Assembly (NCBI GenBank): GCA_012032975.1
Contig: JAAUPU010000310.1
Coordinates: 1-5,140 of the forward strand
DNA from: Caldilineaceae bacterium
GTDB lineage: Bacteria > Chloroflexota > Anaerolineae > Caldilineales > Caldilineaceae
Direction: 5' to 3'
DNA length: 5,140 nt
Shown here: positions 1 to 5,140 of the stretch, in pieces
How positions within the stretch are numbered: position 1 is the stretch's first letter
Layout: every line of letters begins with the position of its first letter
Made by a program: the position numbers and the translations under genes
The notes under the pieces: generated by a model
What the model saw: only the letters and a program-made list of their open reading frames with translations
What the model was told of the DNA's origin: nothing
The model's database searches: none

Positions 1-1
1 C

Positions 2-907
2 GTGCAACGCCAGGCGGCGCAGATCGGACGAGGCATCGTCAATACTCAGTATAACTACGACTACCAACCTGTTCTTCAGGATGGCTTCAGCACGCTGGAA
101 GATGGTCTGGCTACCAACGAGATGGTGGCCGTGGCCGCAGGCGACATGGTCTATAATGCAGACGGCGAGCCAGAAGAGTTGCAAGTCGGCACTATGGTGA
201 TGTTGAACGGTGAGCCTACGGCATGGGACGGCGCCAGCGAGCTTGAGCTTCCGCAGCTGGTGGTGACCTATAAGCTGCTCCCTTACACCTGGAGCGACGG
301 CACACCAGGCAGCATCGAGGATGTCGAACTGGGCTTTCAGATCAACTGCGACAAGGAGTCTGGCGCCACCTCGTTCATTACCTGCGAATCGATCCAGGGT
401 GTGGAATACGGCGATGGTCTTGAATATACCGTGACCTACTTGCCCGGCGTTCAGGATCCTACCTACTACCTTGCGCCCTTCTCCATCGGCGCAGGTGGTG
501 ACACCATGTATCCGAGCCATCAGGTTGTCAGCGATGGGCGCTTGCTGAAAGATGTGCCTGGCGCCGAGTGGCAGACCCTGCCGGAAGTGGCAGAGACGCC
601 GCTGAGCTTCGGCGCTTTCTACATCTCTGAATGGGCCAAGGGCGAACGGATCGTCTTCGAGCGCAATCCCTATTGGGAAGGTGATGTGACCGGCATCAAC
701 CAGATTGTGATCGTCTTCGTCGAAGACACCAATCAGGCCGTCGCGCAACTGCTCAATGGCGATGTCGATTTCCTGGAGCGGGCGACGTTGGGTGGTGGCG
801 CCGAGGTGCAGACGTTGATCGACGCAGCTGACCAGGGCAAGGTCAATGTCGAGATCCTGCCCAGCCCCACCTGGGAACACATCGACATGAACCTGTTCAC
901 CAAGTAG
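2..907 (+). CDS. ABC transporter substrate-binding protein, family 5 (peptide/nickel type); 5' partial and apparently C-terminally truncated
   Basis: Extracytoplasmic ligand-binding component of a Dpp/Opp-class importer. The frame is open from the window edge, so the GTG at position 2 is probably an internal codon and the signal/lipoprotein peptide lies upstream. Counting from there, residues 96-110 (YTWSDGTPGSIEDVE) match the SBP_bac_5 'F-x-DGTPxxAxDV' segment. Residues 200-228 (TPLSFGAFYISEW, then FERNPYWEG) match the 'P-x-GxGPY...W..G..I.L.RNPxYW' core. 'NQAVAQLLNGDVDFLE' (244-259) is the usual 'A...L.SGEVD' helix. Cys116 and Cys128 could form a disulfide. The protein ends at WEHIDMNLFTK and TAG, where homologues normally continue with a D-V-R-x-A-[IL] helix and roughly 200 more residues of the C-terminal lobe. 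The family call is strong. Ligand is unknown, and the truncation may be real, a pseudogenisation event or a sequence error. Confidence 0.88.
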   Translation: MQRQAAQIGRGIVNTQYNYDYQPVLQDGFSTLEDGLATNEMVAVAAGDMVYNADGEPEELQVGTMVMLNGEPTAWDGASELELPQLVVTYKLLPYTWSDGTPGSIEDVELGFQINCDKESGATSFITCESIQGVEYGDGLEYTVTYLPGVQDPTYYLAPFSIGAGGDTMYPSHQVVSDGRLLKDVPGAEWQTLPEVAETPLSFGAFYISEWAKGERIVFERNPYWEGDVTGINQIVIVFVEDTNQAVAQLLNGDVDFLERATLGGGAEVQTLIDAADQGKVNVEILPSPTWEHIDMNLFTK

Positions 908-1050
908 ACGCGACCGCTACGAGCGCTGCTAGGCGAGGTTGCCCAGACCGGCTCTGCAACTGCCGATTTTGATGCACTCTTGCCTGGCAGCATGGCCGCG
1001 ATTGCTGAATTGCAAACCGCGTTATTCCCCAAGCAATTGAATCTCTGCGT

Positions 1051-1084
1051 AAGTCACCGGCACTTTCAAAGTGCCGGTGACTTT
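1051..1084 (+). terminator. Perfect 16-bp hairpin after the binding-protein gene (terminator, attenuator or mRNA-stabilising stem)
   Basis: The left arm AAGTCACCGGCACTTT (1051-1066) is exactly complementary to AAAGTGCCGGTGACTT (1068-1083) around a single C at 1067. In RNA it would fold as a 13-bp stem with a short loop. Only three T (1082-1084) follow before AGAG, so the U-tract is weak for a classical intrinsic terminator. In binding-protein-first transporter operons, stems at this position often cause partial termination or protect the upstream mRNA, so that the binding protein outnumbers the membrane subunits. That role is inferred here. Confidence 0.6.
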
Positions 1085-1119
1085 AGAGACTGGCTCTGAT
1101 CAACGGTTATCGGCTGGTC

Positions 1120-1143
1120 GAAACAGTCAGGCCAACCTGTTTC
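1120..1143 (+). promoter_or_regulatory. Short inverted repeat upstream of permease B
   Basis: GAAACAG (1120-1126) and CTGTTTC (1137-1143) are exact 7-bp inverted arms around a 10-nt spacer, followed by TCTTT. The repeat sits 34 nt before the permease B start codon. It could be a small RNA hairpin or an operator half-site pair. It is short enough to occur by chance, and no promoter elements support it. Confidence 0.25.
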
Positions 1144-1166
1144 TCTTTCAATTGCCCTCCACTTCC

Positions 1167-1171
1167 AGGTG
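1167..1171 (+). promoter_or_regulatory. Ribosome binding site for permease B
   Basis: AGGTG lies 6 nt before the ATG at 1178. This good Shine-Dalgarno match supports that start, which also places the first membrane helix at residues 9-29 as expected for the family. Confidence 0.65.
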
Positions 1172-1177
1172 TGATTC

Positions 1178-2359
1178 ATGATCAGCTATCTGATCCGGCG
1201 TCTTGTCCAGATGTTATTCGTGGTTCTTCTTGCCGCGATTGCCACCTACTTTCTTTTTAATATCGCCCCGGGCGGTCCGCTGACGGGCTTGCAGCAGCAG
1301 CAACAGAGGCTGACCAAAGAGGATGTGGCGCGTATCCGCGCGCAGTACGAGCTTGACCTCTATTGGCCGGTGCGCTTCAGTCGCTGGCTGACAGGCTTTC
1401 CCACCGGACCCGTCATCGTGGCAGGCCGTGAGTGGTTTGCCAGCGTCCCTGTGGGCTGTTACCTGCCAGCGGGTGACGGTGCAGGCTGTGATGATTACGT
1501 TTATCTGAATGAGATTCCTGTACTCCATCCAGAGATCCTCAGCAGTGCAGGCGTTCTGCGCGGTGACTTCGGTCCTTCCACGGTGATTACACCCGGGCGG
1601 CCCGTCTCTGCGCTGATCACGAGTCGGCTGGGCGCTACATTGGAGTTGATGATCTCCTCCTTGATCCTGTCGCTGGCGATTGGCATCCCCATCGGCGTTC
1701 TCAGCGCGGTTCGCCAGTATTCTCGCTTTGACTACTTCTTTACCACGCTGGCTTTCGTCGGTTCGGCCATGCCGGTCTTCTTTTTTGGGCTTCTTCTCAT
1801 CCTGGCATTCTCTGTGATGCCGACTTTTTTGGAGGATACCTTTCCCTGGATTCCCAGTTTGCCTTCCGGTTTGCGGGAGGCGATTCGACCTTATGAAGTG
1901 GCAAGTTGGCTGCCCAAGGTGCAACCCGGCAGTCTCGTCGACCGCGGGTTGCATTTGTTCATGCCACTGATTGTGTTGACCTTTTTCGGCATGGCGACCT
2001 GGAGTCGCTTTGTGCGCTCGTCCATGCTGGAGGTGCTGCGCCAGGACTATGTGCGCACCGCCCGATCCAAGGGGCTGGTCGAGCGTACGGTGATCGCCAA
2101 ACATGCCCTGCGCAATGCATTGATCCCGTTTGTCACCATCCTGGTCCTGCAAATTCCCAATATTTTCGCAGGCGCCATCATCACCGAAACTGTGTTTGCC
2201 TGGCCGGGTATGGGCCGCCTCTATTTTGATGCGCTGAATCGCAGCGATTGGCCGGTTGCGTTGGCCTTCATCTTTATCACCGCGGTGCTGACCGTGATTG
2301 CCACCCTGTTGGGCGACCTGCTCTATACTGTGGTCGACCCGCGCATCAAGTACTCGTAG
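1178..2359 (+). CDS. dppB: Dpp/Opp-type ABC transporter permease, DppB family
   Basis: Inner-membrane permease that pairs with the next gene product to form the import channel. The start MISYLIRRLVQMLFVVLLAA is typical of DppB/OppB, with a first helix at about 9-29 followed by P-G-x-P. Further hydrophobic segments lie at about 152-176, 186-212, 258-277, 315-337 and 362-384. The EAA coupling loop is clear at 291-318 (DYVRTARSKGL ... KHALRNALIP), and the C-terminal VFAWPGMGRL and D-P-R-I-K-Y end are family hallmarks. At 393 residues it is longer than common DppB proteins (roughly 310-340). The extra length sits mainly in the first external loop (about 30-150), which carries five consecutive Gln (39-43) and Cys94/Cys104, and in a second external segment at about 213-256. 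The stop is 24 nt before permease C. The symbol denotes the family; the substrate (peptide, nickel, sugar or other) is not determined. Confidence 0.95.
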   Translation: MISYLIRRLVQMLFVVLLAAIATYFLFNIAPGGPLTGLQQQQQRLTKEDVARIRAQYELDLYWPVRFSRWLTGFPTGPVIVAGREWFASVPVGCYLPAGDGAGCDDYVYLNEIPVLHPEILSSAGVLRGDFGPSTVITPGRPVSALITSRLGATLELMISSLILSLAIGIPIGVLSAVRQYSRFDYFFTTLAFVGSAMPVFFFGLLLILAFSVMPTFLEDTFPWIPSLPSGLREAIRPYEVASWLPKVQPGSLVDRGLHLFMPLIVLTFFGMATWSRFVRSSMLEVLRQDYVRTARSKGLVERTVIAKHALRNALIPFVTILVLQIPNIFAGAIITETVFAWPGMGRLYFDALNRSDWPVALAFIFITAVLTVIATLLGDLLYTVVDPRIKYS

Positions 2360-2368
2360 ATCGCCGAT

Positions 2369-2373
2369 GGGAG
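2369..2373 (+). promoter_or_regulatory. Ribosome binding site for permease C
   Basis: GGGAG lies 10 nt before the ATG at 2384, in the 24-nt gap after permease B. The spacing is slightly long but acceptable. The nearby ATG at 2367 is out of frame, so 2384 is the preferred start. Confidence 0.5.
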
Positions 2374-2383
2374 TTCCGCTTTC

Positions 2384-3385
2384 ATGACGACCGCTGTGGA
2401 CGTCACATCCGTTAAGAAACAGCCTGTGCTGACGCAACAGGAGAGCCAGTTTGCGATCATCTTCCGGCGCTTTCGCCGCCATCGGCTGGCTGTCTTTTCG
2501 TTGGTACTCATCGCCCTGATTTTCGTGCTATCGTTGCTGGCGCCCTGGATCACTACCTTCCCGCGTGATGCGGTGGACATTTCAGCGCCGATGCGACCGG
2601 GTCCGCCAGGCATTGCCGGCAGCGATGGTCGGATTCACTGGCTGGGAATCGACCATCTCGGTCGCGATCTATACACGCGTGTTCTCTTTGCCGCCCGAAT
2701 TTCCCTGTCAATCGCGTTCGTTGTGGTGATCCTTTCGGAGACCTTCGGGGTCATCGTGGGGGCGGTGGCGGGCTACTATGGCGGCGTGATCGATAGTGTG
2801 ATCTCGCGCTTAATCGAGTTTATGCTGTCGATTCCGCTGCTGCCGATCCTGCTCATCGTCTCCGCCATCCTCATCAACACCGACTCCCAATTGCCCCTGC
2901 CTGGATTCGTAGTGAGCCTTTTGGCCAACGTATTTCTTGCCTCGGAACGCGAATCGCAACAGATCGTGGTGCTCTCGCTGTTGCTGATCGTCTTTCTTTG
3001 GCTCAGCGCGGCTCGCCTGATGCGGGGCATGGTGCTGTCGCTGAAGGAACAGGACTTCGTGGAGTCGCTCAAAGCTCTTGGTGCATCGGACGTGCGCATC
3101 ATCTTTCGCCATCTGATCCCAAATGGGCTGGCGCCCATCCTGGTCAATGCCAGCCTGAGTTTGGGCGGCGTGATCATCCTCGAGGCATCGCTCTCATTTC
3201 TAGGCCTGGGCGTACAGGATCCAACGCCGACCTGGGGCAATATGCTCAACCTTTCGCAGAGTTACATGTTCCAAAATCCGTGGCTGCCGTTGATACCCGG
3301 CATTCCGCTCGTGATCGTGGCGTTGGGCTTCAATTTCATCGGAGATGGACTGCGCGATGCCCTGGATCCCCGGCTCAAGCGGTGA
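2384..3385 (+). CDS. dppC: Dpp/Opp-type ABC transporter permease, DppC family
   Basis: Second inner-membrane permease, partner of the upstream DppB-type protein. A cytoplasmic N-terminus (1-32) leads into an OppC_N-like helix (about 33-54, FRRFRRHRLAVFSL onward). It is followed by the hallmark HWLGIDHLGRDLYTRVLFAAR (86-105, plus R at the end), close to the family pattern LGTDxxGRDxxSR...G.R. Hydrophobic segments follow at about 106-128, 143-164, 193-213, 249-270 and 300-320. The EAA loop is at 222-253 (EQDFVESLKALGAS ... FRHLIPNGLAP). The end GDGLRDALDPRLKR is canonical. At 333 residues it is somewhat long; the excess is an external segment at about 166-192 between helices 3 and 4, which the usual DppC lacks. 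It is probably translated from the same message as permease B. A 104-nt gap holding a repeat separates it from the ATPase genes. Confidence 0.95.
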   Translation: MTTAVDVTSVKKQPVLTQQESQFAIIFRRFRRHRLAVFSLVLIALIFVLSLLAPWITTFPRDAVDISAPMRPGPPGIAGSDGRIHWLGIDHLGRDLYTRVLFAARISLSIAFVVVILSETFGVIVGAVAGYYGGVIDSVISRLIEFMLSIPLLPILLIVSAILINTDSQLPLPGFVVSLLANVFLASERESQQIVVLSLLLIVFLWLSAARLMRGMVLSLKEQDFVESLKALGASDVRIIFRHLIPNGLAPILVNASLSLGGVIILEASLSFLGLGVQDPTPTWGNMLNLSQSYMFQNPWLPLIPGIPLVIVALGFNFIGDGLRDALDPRLKR

Positions 3386-3411
3386 GATCGATAACAAATA
3401 AGGCTGTAGTG

Positions 3412-3460
3412 ATCCACAGATTTCACAGATGACGCAGAAAAACCTGTATCATCCGTGGAT
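3412..3460. repeat. Imperfect palindromic intergenic repeat of the ATCCACAGAT type
   Basis: This element occupies much of the 104-nt gap between permease C and ATPase D. The left end ATCCACAGAT (3412-3421) pairs with ATCCGTGGAT (3451-3460) with one G-T wobble. Further in, GACGCAG (3431-3437) partly pairs with CTGTATC (3444-3450). The left arm carries three 9-nt units in tandem: CACAGATTT (3415-3423), CACAGATGA (3424-3432) and CGCAGAAAA (3433-3441), so one unit bulges when the hairpin forms. From memory, similar ATCCACAGATT...AATCTGTGGAT elements are dispersed in intergenic regions of several bacterial groups including Chloroflexota; that link is recalled, not searched. There is no T-run after it, so it does not look like a standard terminator. 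Confidence 0.6.
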
Positions 3461-3489
3461 AGAATCAAATTCGAGAAACGCAAAAGAGA

Positions 3490-4596
3490 ATGCAGATTAT
3501 CCAGGACACAGACGACGAGCAAACGTCCGTTCAGAGTGACGCAGAGTCATTGCTGGATGTGCGCGGGCTTCACACCCACTTTTTCACTGAGGATGGGGTG
3601 GTGCGCGCGATCAACGGCGTCAGTTTCAAGATCATGCCCGGTCAGGTGATGGGGCTGGTCGGTGAATCTGGAAGCGGCAAGAGCGTGACGTCGCTCTCTA
3701 TCATGGGCTTGTTGGGGTCATCTGGAAGCGTGGTCGCCGGTGAAATCTGGTTTGATGGCCAAGACCTGGCTGCATTACCAGAGCGCGAAATGGTCAAAAT
3801 TCGCGGCGATGATGTCTCCATGATCTTCCAACAGCCGGCCAGTTGTCTCAACCCGGTTTTTCGCATCGGCGACCAGATCGCCGAGACAATTATGGTCCAC
3901 CAGGATTTGACCAAGCAAGAGGCCTGGGCGCGATCTGTAGCGATGTTGCGTAAAGTGGGGATTCCAGATGCGGAGGCGCGGGCGCGCGCTTTTCCCCATG
4001 AAATCTCCGGTGGACAGGCCCAACGTGTGATGATCGCGATGGCGCTTTCGTGTCTGCCCAAGTTGTTGATTGCCGACGAACCAACCACAGCATTAGATGT
4101 GACCATCCAGGCTCAGATCCTGGACCTGATGCGTGAACTGCGCAACGAAACGGGCACTGCCATTTTGCTGATCACCCACGACATGGGCGTGATCGCTGAA
4201 GTGTGCGACTCGGTGGCCGTGATGTACGCGGGACAAATCGTCGAATATGCTCAGGTTGAGACGCTGTTCGAACGACCGCTTCATCCCTACACGGAAGGTC
4301 TCTTGGCTGCCATCCCTGTATTGGGTTCCGTGCAGGATGTCCTGGCGGTCATCCCGGGTAGCGTTCCCAACCTGTTGGATCTGCCGCCCGGCTGTAAGTT
4401 TGCCCCGCGCTGCCCCTATGTCCAGCCCATCTGCACTGAACAGGAACCCGAATTAACGGCCATCGAGGCGGACCACCAGGCCCGTTGCTTTATGCGGGCG
4501 CCGGAGACGGCGGAACTTTGGGCCGGTATTGGTCAGACAGACTGGCGGTTCCAAGGCGACGAAGTCTTTGCCGAAATTACTACAGAAGCGGAATGA
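3490..4596 (+). CDS. dppD: Dpp/Opp-type ABC transporter ATP-binding protein, DppD family
   Basis: Cytoplasmic ATPase that, with the next gene product, powers the B/C permease pair. All motifs are present: Walker A GESGSGKS (58-65), Q-loop at [11 protein letters not shown] (112-122), signature SGGQAQRV (173-180), Walker B LLIADE (192-197) with catalytic Glu197, D-loop ALD (201-203) and switch His230 (LLITHDMG). The C-terminal oligo_HPY region begins at [15 protein letters not shown] (262-276) and holds Cys302, Cys308, Cys315 and Cys333 (C-x5-C-x6-C-x17-C). This is the cysteine set that, in DppD-type ATPases, has been reported to bind an iron-sulfur cluster. Length 368 is slightly above the usual ~330 because of an acidic 20-residue N-terminus and a short tail. 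The ATG at 3490 has only a weak Shine-Dalgarno (purine-rich AAAGAGA abutting the codon), but the frame is closed by TAG at 3460-3462 and no other in-frame ATG precedes the fold. Confidence 0.95.
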   Translation: MQIIQDTDDEQTSVQSDAESLLDVRGLHTHFFTEDGVVRAINGVSFKIMPGQVMGLVGESGSGKSVTSLSIMGLLGSSGSVVAGEIWFDGQDLAALPEREMVKIRGDDVSMIFQQPASCLNPVFRIGDQIAETIMVHQDLTKQEAWARSVAMLRKVGIPDAEARARAFPHEISGGQAQRVMIAMALSCLPKLLIADEPTTALDVTIQAQILDLMRELRNETGTAILLITHDMGVIAEVCDSVAVMYAGQIVEYAQVETLFERPLHPYTEGLLAAIPVLGSVQDVLAVIPGSVPNLLDLPPGCKFAPRCPYVQPICTEQEPELTAIEADHQARCFMRAPETAELWAGIGQTDWRFQGDEVFAEITTEAE

Positions 4597-4606
4597 TCCA
4601 AAACGC

Positions 4607-5140
4607 ATGACCATCCAGGTTGATATCGCTCCCAAAGAGTTGTTGGTCGTCGAAGACCTAAAGACCCATTTTGCCATTCGATCTGGACTCTTGCGGCGCC
4701 CCAGCGCGTGGGTCAAGGCTGTCGATGGCGTCAGTTTTAGCATACGCGAGGGTGAAACATTTGGGCTTGTCGGTGAATCTGGCTGTGGCAAGACCACGGT
4801 CTCCCGCACAATCCTCCGCCTCCAGGAAGCGACTTCCGGTTCGGTCTTTTTTGACGGCGAGGATGTCTTTGGCCTGCAGCGAAACAGCCTGAAGGCGCTG
4901 CGGCGCGAGATGCAGATCATCTTTCAAGATCCCTACTCCTCGCTCGATCCGCGAATGCCTGTTGGCGACATCATCGCCGAAGGTTTGCAGATTCACGGCA
5001 TGAAAGACCACAACAAGCGCCATGAGATCGTGAGCGAGATGCTCGAGAAGGTCGGGCTTAGCCCGTATCATGCCCACCGGTACCCCCCACGAGTTTTCCG
5101 GGGCGGTCAGCGACAACGTATCGGGATTGCCCGCGCACTG
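4607..5140 (+). CDS. dppF: Dpp/Opp-type ABC transporter ATP-binding protein, DppF family; 3' partial, with altered ABC signature
   Basis: Second ATPase of the importer, partner of the upstream DppD-type protein. The ATG lies 10 nt after the preceding stop, and 178 codons are visible before the window ends. The N-terminus ([14 protein letters not shown]...SGLLRR, then [11 protein letters not shown]) is the typical DppF/OppF opening. Walker A is GESGCGKT (56-63) and the Q-loop is [13 protein letters not shown] (104-116), both diagnostic of the F type rather than D. The signature should read YPHEFSGGQRQR, but the frame gives [13 protein letters not shown] (159-171): the signature Ser is replaced by Arg and one residue is added. 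The missing H-E-F-S-G is encoded in the next frame at 5088-5102, so a local double indel is likely. Walker B, H-loop and oligo_HPY regions lie beyond the window. The Shine-Dalgarno is weak (GGA about 14 nt upstream), so translation may be coupled to dppD. Confidence 0.93.
   Translation, partial: MTIQVDIAPKELLVVEDLKTHFAIRSGLLRRPSAWVKAVDGVSFSIREGETFGLVGESGCGKTTVSRTILRLQEATSGSVFFDGEDVFGLQRNSLKALRREMQIIFQDPYSSLDPRMPVGDIIAEGLQIHGMKDHNKRHEIVSEMLEKVGLSPYHAHRYPPRVFRGGQRQRIGIARAL

Larger units (their letters stand above)
908..1177. other. Intergenic gap between binding protein and permease B
   Basis: This 270-nt stretch has no convincing independent gene. The binding-protein frame, read past its TAG at 905-907, stays open for 63 codons until TGA at 1097-1099. 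Its first ~47 codons read like protein (for example ADFDALLPGSMAAIAELQ), so they may be a leftover of the missing C-terminal lobe; I could not align them to the family with confidence. The second half holds a perfect hairpin at 1051-1083 and a 7-bp inverted repeat at 1120-1143. I saw no clear -35/-10 promoter pair. Confidence 0.5.

Noticed and set aside
733..1032. A 99-codon open frame on the - strand across the end of the binding-protein gene
   Set aside because: No recognisable protein features, mostly antisense to the binding-protein coding region, and no ribosome binding site seen.
1084..1177. A possible separate promoter for the permease genes
   Set aside because: No pair of -35 and -10 like hexamers with reasonable spacing could be found by eye; only a short inverted repeat and a ribosome binding site are visible.
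1214..2482. A 422-codon open frame on the - strand opposite permease B
   Set aside because: It is antisense to a clearly recognised permease, its translation is rich in His, Gln, Arg and Asp with no recognisable fold, and it is explained by codon bias of the + strand gene.
2998..3432. A 144-codon open frame on the + strand overlapping permease C and the following gap
   Set aside because: It is out of frame with the permease; its translation is rich in Gly, Arg, His and Ser with no membrane segments or motifs. It is a frame shadow.
3386..3489. CRISPR-like or tandem-repeat array suggested by the CACAGAT units
   Set aside because: Only three adjacent 9-nt units without spacers, and they form one arm of a palindrome; this fits a short interspersed repeat, not an array.
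4453..5116. Two long overlapping open frames on the - strand opposite ATPase D/F (4453-4920 and 4658-5116)
   Set aside because: Both lie opposite recognised ATP-binding proteins with intact Walker A and Q-loop motifs on the + strand; the antisense translations show no domain.

Overview
The window lies inside one operon for a peptide/nickel-type (Dpp/Opp class) ABC importer. All genes are on the + strand, in the usual order: substrate-binding protein (5' end outside the window), inner-membrane permease B, permease C, ATPase D, and ATPase F (3' end outside the window). There are no RNA genes, CRISPR arrays or mobile-element genes, and I see no undescribed system; the interest lies in irregularities within an otherwise ordinary operon.

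Organism (inference): GC-moderate to GC-rich DNA, a binding protein with an N-C-D-x-E-S-G-A-T-S...T-C segment, a permease with a very long first external loop, and intergenic repeats built on an ATCCACAGAT motif together resemble Chloroflexota (Anaerolineae/Caldilineae-like) from memory. This is not proven by the sequence.

Layout: 1-907 is the binding-protein segment, which stops where the family normally enters its C-terminal lobe. 908-1177 is a 270-nt gap with a perfect 16-bp hairpin (1051-1083) and a weaker inverted repeat just before the next gene. 1178-2359 is permease B and 2384-3385 is permease C, 24 nt apart. 3386-3489 is a 104-nt gap containing an imperfect palindromic repeat with 9-nt internal periodicity. 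3490-4596 is ATPase D, complete with all nucleotide-binding motifs and a C-terminal cysteine cluster. 4607-5140 is ATPase F up to just after the ABC signature.

How they work together: the binding protein captures ligand outside the membrane and delivers it to the B/C permease heterodimer. ATP binding and hydrolysis at the D/F heterodimer drive import, and the EAA loops of B and C are the coupling points to D and F. Two points question whether this copy is fully functional or correctly sequenced. The binding protein is truncated. The ABC signature of ATPase F reads FRGGQ instead of FSGGQ because of a short segment read out of frame, bounded by a run of six C and a run of four G.
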